Source: Litsea cubeba
Taxonomy: Eukaryota > Streptophyta > Magnoliopsida > Laurales > Lauraceae
Assembly (NCBI GenBank): GCA_012931725.1
Contig: CM022951.1
Span: forward strand, 9,008,277-9,072,276
DNA length: 64,000 bases
Direction: 5' to 3'
The notes below the pieces were generated by a model. That model was not told the DNA's origin. It did not search any database and saw only the letters and a list, made by a program, of their open reading frames with translations. A program made the translations under genes and the position numbers. Shown in pieces: positions 46,701 to 58,700 of this stretch (the stretch's first letter is position 1; every line of letters starts with the position of its first letter).

Positions 46701-49700
46701 TACCCTTTAACCCTAATTGCATTGGGCCTACAAAATGAGCCAAAACCCAAAAAACCCATAAACCTAATAGAGTCAATTACCATTAAAGAAGAAAAAACAA
46801 GGTGAGTCACCACCACCTCGTCCTCGACACTTGGACTCGACACTTGTTGCGCTGTGTTACCCTCTAAAGTCTCCTCCGTGAATATCATAGAAGAAAACTC
46901 AAACGCATGTTTTTCCACCTAATTTCCTATTGGGGGAAGCTTGATGGGGTTTTGGATGGACACCTTTTACACTGATAATAGAGTGGATGAGTTGAAAGAG
47001 GAAATGGGTTAGTGCTCCTATAGTTTATATGTGGGGGTACGTTGGTTTGAGTTGCTTAAGTGTGTGGGTTGGGTGGTTAATTAGTGTAATGTTTGCGAGG
47101 TAAAGAGAAACAATGATGATGTGTTGATATGGTGAGAAGAATGGTGCTTGTTTGGGAGGTTTAGAGAAATAGATGGAAGGAGAAGAACAAAAAGAGGGGA
47201 ACGGGGGGGGGGGGGGGGGGGGGGGGTGAAGTTTAGGTCATATGATGAAGAAAATAGAAAGAGATGGAGAGAAAGATATCAAAGAAAGAGATAGAGGTGG
47301 AAAAGAGAATTAGTGACAAAAGTGGAGAAGTGATGGTCAAAAGAGTGGTGTCTGCACTTCTAGGCCAAACGGTGTGGTTGGAAGTGCTTGTCGGTGTAAA
47401 AGTGAGAGGTAGAAGCAAGTGGCGAAGAAGAGGGAGAATGGCAGTTTCATCATTTACAAAAAAAGGGAAGAAAAGTGGTCGAAAAGCACTTTAACAAGCC
47501 ATCTGTCATTAATTTAAAACTCCTTGGAAAACTCAAAGTAAGACCTTAATTTGAACATGATGGATTTTTGTGTCTTTTTTTATGGAAATAAGCCAAAAAC
47601 TTAAGGCCTTATTTGAAAATCTTCCATTAAGAAGCTACGTTTAAAAGGAAAGAGTTTATTTACTTACATGTCCTATTAAATTCATTGAGCGACGGTCACT
47701 GTAATAGCTATTTCTCCTCCCATTGATAATCTCTAATAATATGACTCCGAAGCTAAAGACATCTGATTTTATTGAGAAAAGCCCATCCATGGCATACTCG
47801 GGTGACATATAACCACTGCATAGTAGCATATACTATAAAGTGTTAAAATGATAAAGCATAGTTTGACCTTTTCTAGCATTGAACATGGAATTCCTTTAGA
47901 GGTACATGAAACGTGTGTGCGTTTGAGTATATTACTTACTAAGTTCCGACCACTCTATTAGTGTTTGCTTGAGTTTGATTTCCACCAAATATTCTTGCCA
48001 TACCAAAATCTGAAATTTTTGGGTTCATATCATCGTCTAAAAGAATATTGCTAGCTTTAAGATCCCTGTGAATAATTCTAAATCTGAAATCTTCATGCAG
48101 ATATAAAATTCCTCGAGCTATACCAATAATGATGTTGAAACGCTTTCTCCAATCCAATATTATGCTCCTTGTTTGATCTGTGACACAATTCAATCTGTTT
48201 ATATAATTGTAATTGCATATTTGTGCACATAAGATTTTTCTATAGTAAGAACTGTGTAATCATATGGGCTATGTTATTGTGTAAGAACCATAACACGATC
48301 TTCACAAACTACATAGAAGATATGCTCATGTTTATCAATAATTCCTTTTCCTTCAACATATTGTAAATAATATATTATTTGATCATTTTATAGAGTGGTT
48401 CTGCAATGTAAGAAAACAGGAAGTTTCAGCAATAACTATTGACAAAGAGGTTCTTGAATACTGAACCATATTTACCGTTTAGACATAATATTTCAATTTC
48501 TTGTTACTTTATGCTAGTATAAAAGTATACTTAGAAGATGATAAGAGTTGTAAGAAGAACAATACGTACCAAAAAGCAAAGAGTCCAAGCTCTTGTTACG
48601 CATATATTCATAGATCAATATCTTTTCTTCTCCACTAATACAACAACCCAAGAGTCTAACAAGATTCTTATGTTGAAGTCTGGCAATCAATTTAACCTCA
48701 TTTTTGAATTCGTCTATTCCTTGTCCAGAATTCTTAGAAAGTCTTTTCAGCGCTATCTCTTGTCCATTCGGTAGTTGTCCCTAAAATCAAGTTATGCTTT
48801 ACAAATTGTCAAAGCAAAAAGGCATGCATGTAAAATCTTCCACTTCAAGAGGCAAATCAGCAATTCATTCATTCCAGCGAATAAATTATCTTAAACCATC
48901 TTCGTTTAGACAGGCTATGCTTTAATTTGCTTAATGGGCTCAAACTGGATGATCTAGAAATTTACAAATTTGTAAGTCCTAGGCGTCTGATCTTTGGCCA
49001 TTAAGCAGATTAAAAGGAAGCATTACAACAAACAAGAAGTGGATATTGAGAATCTCCCATTGTGATGAATATGTTGTGATGCATCAAATAACCTATCCAA
49101 ATAATTGGAATCATTACCAAAAAAATGCCCCCTTTAAAGGAAGCCCACCTTTTGTTCTATAAAAGTTTATACTTTCTCCTTGAATTAAGTTATATATGAA
49201 ATAGAGTCATACCTTGTAAACAAGTCCAAACCCACCCTTTCCTATCATATTTGATTCGGAGAAGTTCTTTGTGATAGCTACTATAAAATTGAAACTGAAA
49301 ATTTGTAATGCTGATCCTTTGTCGTTGTCTTCAGTTTCAGTGTCATTAAATACATCTCCATATCTTTCATGCATCTTACGTCCTATAAAAAGAACATAAA
49401 ATTGCTAATTAAAATTTTTCATCTTCTTGTTCGTATATTTGGTAAATCAATGATCTATACCTTTTTTCTTCTTCCACAAGTAACATCCACATAAACAAAG
49501 TAAAAGCACCACTGAGTTTAGAGGTAATATGGTTGCAAGGAGCTTCTTCTTGCCTTTGAGATGTCCTGAATGTCCATACGATTCTTATCAAACAAAAAAT
49601 CTTAATCAGTATTTAAAATGAAGTTGTTTTGTATTTGTTTTCATTTTTCATAGCACATAATAACACATTGTATGAGTTGTCAACGATAATTACAAAAAAA

Positions 49701-52700
49701 TTTCTTTTATGCTAGAAGTAGAAGATGCTTCAGTCAAATAGTATTTCAATACATACTCCTGTGTACATATAGCTACTCCAAAAGGCCAGAACTATACTTA
49801 CAAGCCTGAATGCCTGTGAGGCGTCATCCTATAGGGGTTTTGCCAAAATCTTTCGGCAATCTGGTCATACCCGCTAGGAGAGACTTCCTGTTTATATGCA
49901 AGGACTTGACCTTGTGTTTATTTGCATTCATAATACTGGACGCCATCATAGCATTATTGTGAATTATTATTGATGGTGATAATCTCGATTCTTTAAATGA
50001 ATTGATCATGCATAATTGATTAACAATATGGGGCCCATTTCATGCAATTTATTCCACCTGAATGGTGCTATTTAAAATTGAATAATTTCATTTATTCTTG
50101 AATGAAAAATATAGAAAAACTAGTGATTTAGATTTTCGTGCATTAAATGGTAAATTAATTAAAAAGTTAATTATTTATGTATGCATCCATGGAACAACCC
50201 ATTTTTTGTATGACCCATGTAATTTGCATTAGTGTTTTAAATAATTAATTTGCATGATTTGTAGAATGCGCCAGTTATGTGCATGCATTAATGACATTGT
50301 TGGAGTCATGGTTTCGCCCAAACATTGTATATGATTTTAGTGCCTGTCATTGGTGGCCATTATGAGTTCAAGCATTAATGCATTTTAGTTTTTTTAGTAG
50401 GGCCCACGAGGGTGCCCCAAGGGGATGGCGTGCAGTGGCGAGCTCAGGATTTTTGTATGAGGAGGGCTGACGATGGTCAATTGAACGGGTCGAATATTGA
50501 CCTACAAAACCTATGAACCTAAAGCATGATTAGCACATCAAATCCTAAGTTTTTATCATGTTTAAACACCTTTGAACGTGAGAAGCACTACATGGTTCCC
50601 AAATTGATTTTCTATTACCATAAATAAACACCCGTCTAACTTAATAGAGAACCTGACTCAACATTAAAAGTATATATTATGCAGAATAGCAACAAAACTG
50701 CTACAACGAACATGCTTTTACTAACCCAATTGAGGTTAAAGATGACATTAAATGCATTCAATAAGCAAAGGTCATATAATTGATAATTAATTATTATCAT
50801 GACACAGAAGTAAAAAAGGGTCTCTAATCACAACTTTAATAGAATTAGAAATTGGGGCAGCTAGTGGTCGATTGTGCAAGGATTGAAATCGTCCACTACT
50901 TGCAATCCTACACGCCCGGCCATTGCAACCAGCACATATGAGTAATCTATCCACTTTTTGAGTCTACTTCTCATTTCATACGGGTTTCGGTTGTGAGCAT
51001 CTTTCCTCTAATGGGGTTCAGCAAAAGACATCCATTGAGGGAGCAAAGGATCACATAAAAGTGGAGAAATTGTGCATGGATGCTGATGCTGGTGACGAAT
51101 ACCTATTTGAGGACATTTCGAAAGATGGAGAGAGAGACCAAGAGAATCTGATTTGGAATTTATGTAAAATTTTACTTGAGTTGCCATGGGAAAGGGGAAG
51201 AGAGTTGACGGGCTTTTTAAAATGGGCTTTTCACTTAACTGGGGTTTGGTCAGACGCCCCTTATTGCCCTTATGAACTTTCTTTAAATTGGGAGGGGGCT
51301 TGACCCACCCTTTAGGTGGGGCTGGGCCAGAACCCCTTTATTGCCCTATGGGGTTTCTTAAAGTTAGGAGGGGGCTTCAATCCTGAAATTCTGATGGTGT
51401 GGTCATGTATGGGTTGATATATATTGTTGTCTAAATTAGTAAGGACACCAACATTATTGTTTCTCCGACTTAATTAGCAATAAGAGGAGTGTATTTTTCT
51501 CATTTCTTCTCTTCAATACGTACTAGTTTATCTTCAAGGGTGATGGCTTTCCTCTTCTTTTCTTTTCATTTCCTCATGAAAATTATCTTTTTTTTAAATC
51601 TATTATTAATTGGCGGTTCTTGTCTATTTCTTCCTAGATTTGAGAGATGATAATCGTCATTAGAGTATATTGCGTTCACGACACATGGGCCGTCCCATTT
51701 TGGATCGAATTTTCCTAGTGACCGACGGGTCATCCTCATTGGAACACGCATATGGGCTTTCAACCTGTCCAAAATAGAGTGCTTCTCTTTCAAATATGTC
51801 CTAGGAGTGCCCACTCTGGCTTGAGTATATCGAAGTCGTACGTGATTAGACTTATCCAATTGGCAATGGCCCCCAAGGCAATGATCCACTTCTCGGCCAT
51901 CACACTATTGGACATCCTTCTAATTCAGTAGGGGAGGAGTCCTACATATCCGATATTTGTTGGAAAACCAAAAAGTACGAAGATCACAACCATTCAAATG
52001 TGATCTTACGGATAGGCGATGTAATGCAATAGGAAACCAAGAATCTCATAAGGGTATCACTATCCTCTAAGTGTCGAGTACTTCGGTTGTGAAATCAGTC
52101 ATTGTGGTAGACAAACCAAGCGTAAAAATAATGGTCAGCATAACAACCATGAGATTGAATGCCCCAGGAGCAAGGATGAAAATAGCGGTTGCGGCGGGCG
52201 TAGCGGCCCGCCGCCAAAACGCTACGAAGCGGGGGATACGTAGCGGCGTAGCGGTGCGATTTGAAATAATCGCCCAAAAAATCTAAAAAAATTCCAGAAA
52301 ATCCAGAAAATTGTAAAATGAAAGAATATATGGTTCTTTTGCAAAAGTAAGTAAGAAAAGTGAGTGTAGCGGTGCCCTCAATATATGAAGTCCTGTATCG
52401 CTGAATAAATAGAAAATAGTAGCAATTATTAGTTTTTTCACATATATTCATGTTTCTTAGTCATACTAACTTAGAAAGTAATGGAAAGCTCATAAAAAAA
52501 AAAAAAAAAAAACTAGAACATAAAATAAAGGCATAAGACTTAAGAGTTAGGTCATTACTCATTAATGAACATTGAACAATTAAATATCAATACTTCAACA
52601 TTCTAGGTTCAAACTCAATCAAGTGAATGAACTATGAAGTGATCAATAATCACCATTCAACACCAATTTAGACAGAGTAGAGAGTTAGTGAAGGAAGTAG

Positions 52701-55700
52701 GAATACCTTAGTCACCAGCACAATGAGGGTTCTTTATAAAACAATTTAATTAAGACCAGTTTGAAATCTAGTAGTAATAGGTAACTATATCTTTACTAAT
52801 ATACAATTTCAAACATAATTAAATAGGTTTAATATCTTATCTAGCAAGTTATGATAATAATAGACATCCAAGCACAAAAAGGGAAAGACAACCAGCAAAA
52901 GAGTCTTAGCTATCATGGTCAAGTATGATCTTTTTATCTTCTTGATTGCCACTTTTTCAAAAACATGTGCTTCGCAGAGGGGGTCCGGGGGATTCCCTTG
53001 CGGGGGTCGAGCTGCCACGGTACGTGGCGGCTTTGTAGCGGCCGCTACGGGCCGCCACGGATGCGACGGCCGATATTTCGGCCGTGGCGTGGCGGTATCC
53101 CCCGCCACGGCCGATATATCGGCCGCCACGCTACGTGGCGGCCGCTATTTCTATCCATGCCCAGGAGACGTCAAAAGCATTATCGCAGCAATCGTGCTTG
53201 TATGGGCACTGTTGTGCCCCAATCCCCTAGGTTGGGTTACAAAAAACTAAAACCTCAAATGGCTTGATCCTAACCTCATTTCTTAATCACTCTATTCTTT
53301 ACTATGAGGCATTCTTCATTTCTAGGAGTCGATATGAAAGTTGGAATATATAGCACATAATCTATGTTTTAACTTTAGAGGTTGATCGAACATTGGAAGC
53401 ATAGTAAATCAATTAAATTATCAAATCGCGTATGGAAATGACTAAAGAAAAGGTTAGAAATGGAAACAAGAAGTTATATCATCAAATCAACTTTCAAAAG
53501 ATTCAAGAGCTTAAATCCACACAAGGAGAATTCATAAAGCCCCACCTTCTTCCTTGCCTTTTTCTCCCAACACACCAGCATCATCACAACCATCCAAGTA
53601 GCCTTAATTTCCATCTCTTTAACTCTCCACATCTTCCACCATTGTCTTAGCCCTCCCCTGCCTTTCGCCACCTCATCTTCTCTGTTCCATTAATTTCTCC
53701 TTGGCAACCTAGAACTCTTGGCAACCTAGAACTCATCCACCTTCCAAACACCTCATAGCTACCGAAACCACAGCTCATCCGTCTTCCAAACACCACATCG
53801 CCACCGAACCCACTTCTTTCCCATTCATCTTCCAAACACCCTTTCCATCACCAATGGACCATCTTCATAATCCAGCTCGGGCCCCAGCACCTCTTTTCTC
53901 ATCTCTATCTCTCAATCTATTTCCATTTTCCACTACCACACTGCTCAACCCCATTTCCACATCGAGAAGAAATTCATTAAGATAGTGTGGTTTGAAAAAG
54001 TTCCATCACTAGGTGGAACAAGACGAAGTAGAAGATGGTTTTTAGCAATGGACGTTGATGCTTTGGTCAATAGGCGTAATTTCATAAAAAAATGCTACGA
54101 ACAACTTTTCCGTCATTTTATGATTTTTCTTCATAAAACCATTCAATCAAGATTTAAGCTTAGTTTTTTTTTGTTGAAATCCCTAAATTATTCAGATTAA
54201 GATCGGACCTGAGTTGAAATAAGACACATTTTGGTTTTTTCATCACATAAAATGATTCGAAAACATTGTTATCCAAAAAAAAGAAATTGATAAATATTTT
54301 TTATTTTATTTTTAAAGGTCAAGATGTTTTAGAATTGATGCAAACCTTAGGCGGTTTTCGGAATAAAGAAACTTGTCCTAAAACGAATAGTTTGTGTGAA
54401 AGCCAACTTTAAAAAGAGGGAGACCAAGTAAATGATCCTAAAGAGAGGGAAGGTGAAAAGCTTTTCCCTTGACCCAAATACTACAAGAAAAGACTTAAAA
54501 AGAATAGGAATTATGATATAAAAATTAGAAAAAATTAGTGAAAGGTCCCTATAAGTGATTGTATCCAGCCTCCAGTCTAAGAAAAAACTTATTAAGGCCT
54601 ATGGTCCACTCAGCTAGACTGTTTGCACCCTTAGGTCCCTACATCCACATAATTACATATTTTGTGACTGATTTACCCTTTCAACCGTTTTAGGCATAAA
54701 ATTTTAAATTTTTAAATTTCAAATCTTCCCTCCTCCCTCGTTCATAAATTCTCTCGATCTTGATTACCCAAAGAAGATTATTAGCAAATTGTATGCCATC
54801 AACGGTCTAGATAGGTATCAGTGCTGGAACCCACAGGCACATAGTAGGATTCTCCAAGACGGCAATTCAGATCGAAACGACATGCAACGGAGAAGAAGAA
54901 GACAAAGAACTAGATGAAGGAACTAACCAGATGATCGATTGAATCGAAGCGGACGAGATCGTGAAGTGGATGCGGCTGGATGATGAGATGATCAGACGGC
55001 TGCAAGCGGATGGAGGCCGAGAAATTGTCGAGGCTGAAGGAGATGGTGCGGCCGAAGTAGATGTCGCTGGGATTGCCAAGGAATCCTACTCGCACACGCC
55101 TTGTGCACTATGAATGGAGGAGGAGGAGCAGATCCGTTTATTCTCTCATCGATCGATCACATGAATCACTCACAGACGTCCAATCTTCATGTTTATGAAA
55201 CCATGACAAACACACTGTAGTAGCAGTCAGAAGATGAACAATCGTTTATCGTTCCCTATATAAGAAGGAAACAAAGTAATCTTCTTATTCTTCTACCTCC
55301 TTGCAGTTGCAGTGAGGAGAAGAAGGAAAAAAAAAAAAACCAGATCACCATACACACACCAAACCGGACCAGAAAGAGAAGGAAATCCAAACCCTAGCGT
55401 CTTTTTCTCAGAGAAGAAGAGCTTTCGAAGGAGGAAATCCCAAAATCCAGGTCGATGGGGGGATCCGGCAGGAGACAGCTCTCAGAATCTTCGAGAGGAA
55501 GCCGTTCGCATGGTGGAGCTCGCCAAGTAGCTGCAAGACTCGGCCTCTGAACTCGTCTCCAAGACCTGTAACGAGGAGCAATCGATTCGCCAGCGGGTAC
55601 TTGTGCTCGAATCCAATTTGAAGAAGCTTCGATCATCGATCGATGATGCGGTTGCAAGAGGAACCATCAATCAAAGCGTAACAGAGAAGGTGAGATGGAA

Positions 55701-58700
55701 ATCTTAAGCGGATCGGATTGGGGATCAATCAGATCTTTCTAGAGATTTCTTTAATGATTGTTGATCTAATTCTTCCGTGGAGGACTGACAGTCTCCCCCG
55801 GTGATTGCTCTTTGGTTCTGTTTAACTTTTTGTCAAATTTATCTGAGTTTTTATTAAATTTATCTGTATTTTTATCAAGTTTATCTGAATTTTCGTCAAA
55901 TTTATCTGATTTTTAGAGAAATCTATCTGAGTTTTTGTAAAATTTATCTGAGTTTTGATAAATTTATTTGAGTTTTTGAGAAATTTATCTGAATTTTCGT
56001 CAAATTTATCTTAATTCTGGAATAAAATTATATGAGTTCATGAGAAATTTTTTTGAATTTTCGTCAAATTTATCTGAGTTCTGGAAAAAAATTTATCTTA
56101 ATTTGGCAAATTTATTTTTTATTTTTGAAAAATATAGCAGAGTTTCTAACAAATTTATCTCCATTTTTTAAATTTTATTTGAGTTTTTGAACGAATATTT
56201 CTGTAATTTTGGCAAATTTATTTATATCTTATTAGATCTATTTGTGTTTTTAAATTTTATTTATGTCCGTTGAAATTTATTTTTATTTTTTGAAATAAAT
56301 TTTACTGAGTTTTGACAAAAATACATGAGTTTTTGGCAATTTTTTCTAAACTTTGAAAAATTAGTTTATCTTAGTTTTGGTAAATGTATTTGCATTTTTA
56401 AAATTTATTTATATTTTTTAATTTTATTTACGTCTTTTGAAATTTATTCACGTATTTTGAAATTTATTTACATTTTTTAAATTTTATTTGGATCTTTTGA
56501 GATTTATTTGAGTTTTTTTGAAATTTATTTACATTTTTTGAAATTTATTTGGATCTTTTGAAATTTATTTGCGTCTTTTTAAATTGATTTTCATCTTTTG
56601 ATTATTATTTATATTTATTTATGTTTATTTGAATCTTTTGAAATTTATTTGTGTCGTTTTAAATTTTATGCGTTTTTTTGAGATTTATTGCAATTTTTTG
56701 AAATTATTGCATTTTTTGAAATTTATTTACGTTATTTTGAAATATATTTGTATGTTTTTAGAATTTATTTGAATATCTCATTATTGGGATTCCATTCATC
56801 ATGGCTAATTAAATTTTAGTTGACCTTTATTAATGGGATATCCCACCAATCATGGGATATGATTTAAAGAAAGGGCAAATTCGATATTTTAGGTGTTAAT
56901 AAGTGTGAGAGGGACCTTTGAATTGATGACTTTTTTTTGTGGACATAAGGCAATAAAGTGACATATTCAGGAACCCATCGCCGAATGCCCCTAAAAATTA
57001 TGCTTAAACCATGATTAAATAAATACAAGATATTTTGACAGTCCAAGTTTTTTTATATTTGGCATTTGCCTGCCAATTGCTGCCTCTTAAAAAACCTCTG
57101 TATGGAGGGTCGAACAACAAATACCATTTTGCCCTTAGTTTGTGCGCTATTAGATTATTCCTCTCCAAAAAGCCACGAAAAAGCCCTGTTGAAATGTAAG
57201 AAGTACTTCTATTGCAAGCTTTCTTCTTGCTTCCCTTTGTGTTGTTTCATAAATAGAAGGATAAAAAAATAAATAAAAATTGAAATCATCAACCTGCTGT
57301 GAGAGTTCACAACATGTAAGGACTTTTGCAACGAGAGTGAAAGGTGAATGTGTGCAATGTCCTACAAACGTAAGACACACCAAAGATAATGAGGGAAAAA
57401 TGGACAATTTTCCACTATTCTGACTTGTAGGAACCTCTCTGAAGGGACTTTTCAGGTCTAAAGACGCCTGTGTAGTGAAAATCCCTTCAAACAATAAGAC
57501 ATTCTGAAAGAGCGACGAGATGGTGAGCGACGACTTAATCAACTCGTCTGTCTCATTCATTCGGCAAGTGGAAGAAGGGCAAGCGGCCAAAGACCCGCTC
57601 AACTTGGACGCGTAATAATTGTCAAAGTAGTCGGCTTCTGATATCCACTAATTTATATTCATTTAAGACTTGTAGGCCATTTTGAAGTCACAGACCCACT
57701 GATTCTTCCCGTCTCTGCACAGTAAATAGACACAGCGCAGTGGTCGGATGTGAGGAATTGACCGACTGTTGGTAGTTTTCTGCTATTGGTGAAGGTAAAA
57801 ATGGATTTTGTTACACAGTCATTTTTGCCCTTCTCAACCCTGCAATCGAGTCTGGGACCCATCATGGGGAGAGAACCTCCACAATCAGGGAGGAAAATCG
57901 AACTGCAAGACGAGGACCTAGGGATTGATCCCTAGGAAGTAGGGCGAGGAATACCCAAATCGGCACCAAGAAAAGCGATCCACCATCAATGTATTGATGG
58001 TGATGACCAATGTTTGATTCGTGGTAATGAGCAAGACAAGGTTCCTATAAATGAAAATGAGGAAGGATGTCCCAACAGAAAAGTAAGAAAAGCACATGGC
58101 TACTCGCATCTATCCTTTATTTTTCCTCCATTCTTGGGTGGGTAAGCTGAATCGAAAGTAGACTAATTTTGAAGCTGTCAAAGGTCCAATCCAATGAGTC
58201 GACTCGTCAATCCGGCCATTTAGTCTGGCTCGAACTTCTTGACTGATCGAGTCATGATCCAGTCAATCCATGGTTGCTATGTTCATCTAACTACTGGCTG
58301 TTTGGAACTAAATCACCAGAGTTCTATAAAAAGTTCTAAGAAGGAAGAAAAAAAAAAAATAGTCAGTGATGGAATTACATACCAAGTTCTGAAGCTGGAA
58401 CTCTTATGTAGAGATCTTGCCCACCATTTAAAAACTGTTTAAGATCAATCAGATCACTAGCCCATCGAATACATCCACTACCTGATGCGATATCAGCACT
58501 TGCATAAGCCACACAAGAACAGTTGTTCAAACACTCAACTCTGCATTCCTCCAGGCTCATACTACTGTTCACAAAGGCTTGCGGTGAGTCGGGCAATTTC
58601 ATCGCTGTGAGCTTCAAAAACCCATCTCCACTGCACTCCAATTGTGCCTTTCGAACGCACCCGGCGGATGCGACTCCCTGAGACCACTCTTTGGGTTTCT

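Larger units (their letters stand above)
41540..46769 (-). mobile_element. Ty1/copia LTR retrotransposon, decayed, with internal deletion
   Basis: LTRs are 41540-41822 and 46490-46769, bounded on the plus strand by TGTTGTGATC and CCTAACA (CCTAATA in the right copy). Perfect 5-bp target repeats GAGTC flank it (41535-41539, 46770-46774); copy A has the single GAGTC at an empty site near 9075. On the minus strand the 5' LTR is at 46490-46769, followed by a Met-tRNA primer-binding site. A purine-rich tract precedes the 3' LTR at 41823. Order gag, protease, integrase, reverse transcriptase, RNase H is copia-type. Several stops and frameshifts and a missing segment between integrase and reverse transcriptase make it non-functional. 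The LTRs differ at roughly fifteen positions by eye. Confidence 0.93.
40317..47625. mobile_element. Long-TIR (MULE-like) element in intron 6, copy B
   Basis: Ends GGAAAATTTTCAAATACGG on the left and, reverse-complemented, GGAAGATTTTCAAATAAGG on the right, extending as inverted repeats for nearly 200 bp. Orthologous in position to 7914-12753. Interrupted by the copia element. Confidence 0.65.
40209..47667. other. Intron 6 of receptor B
   Basis: From GTAAGT after exon 6 to the AG before exon 7. It holds the shared long-TIR MULE-like element (40317-47625) with a Ty1/copia element nested inside. C-runs lie at 40648-40698 and 40747-40770 and a G-run at about 47207-47226. Around the two C-runs a short host unit (CATACGAYGCTACA) is duplicated. 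Confidence 0.7.
54528..56991 (-). mobile_element. Pack-MULE in intron 1 of copy B
   Basis: 2,464 bp between perfect 9-bp direct repeats TAAAAATTA (54519-54527, 56992-57000), the Mutator-type target size. Ends are GAAAAAATTAGTGAAAGGTC and, complemented, GGGGCATTCGGCGATGGGTT, with related GGTCCCT blocks. An AT-rich subterminal repeat lies on the right (55838-56770). Between are two captured gene fragments with splice sites. Inverted relative to the copy-A element (19059-21480), whose interior differs. No transposase. Confidence 0.85.
49584..58382. other. Intron 1 of receptor B
   Basis: Bounded by GTATGT at 58382 and AG before 49583. It contains a gypsy remnant, a B-only stretch at about 50940-51400, the hAT-like element (52171-53159) and the Pack-MULE (54528-56991). 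Remaining sequence aligns with intron 1 of A. Confidence 0.7.

Noticed and set aside
52915..53267. Overlapping GC-rich open frames of 100-111 codons
   Set aside because: They lie within the hAT-like element's subterminal palindromes; no conserved domain and both strands are open because of composition.
57150..57602. 150-codon minus frame partly conserved in copy A
   Set aside because: Conservation is expected from the duplication; the A version is shorter and broken, and no domain or splice context supports a gene.
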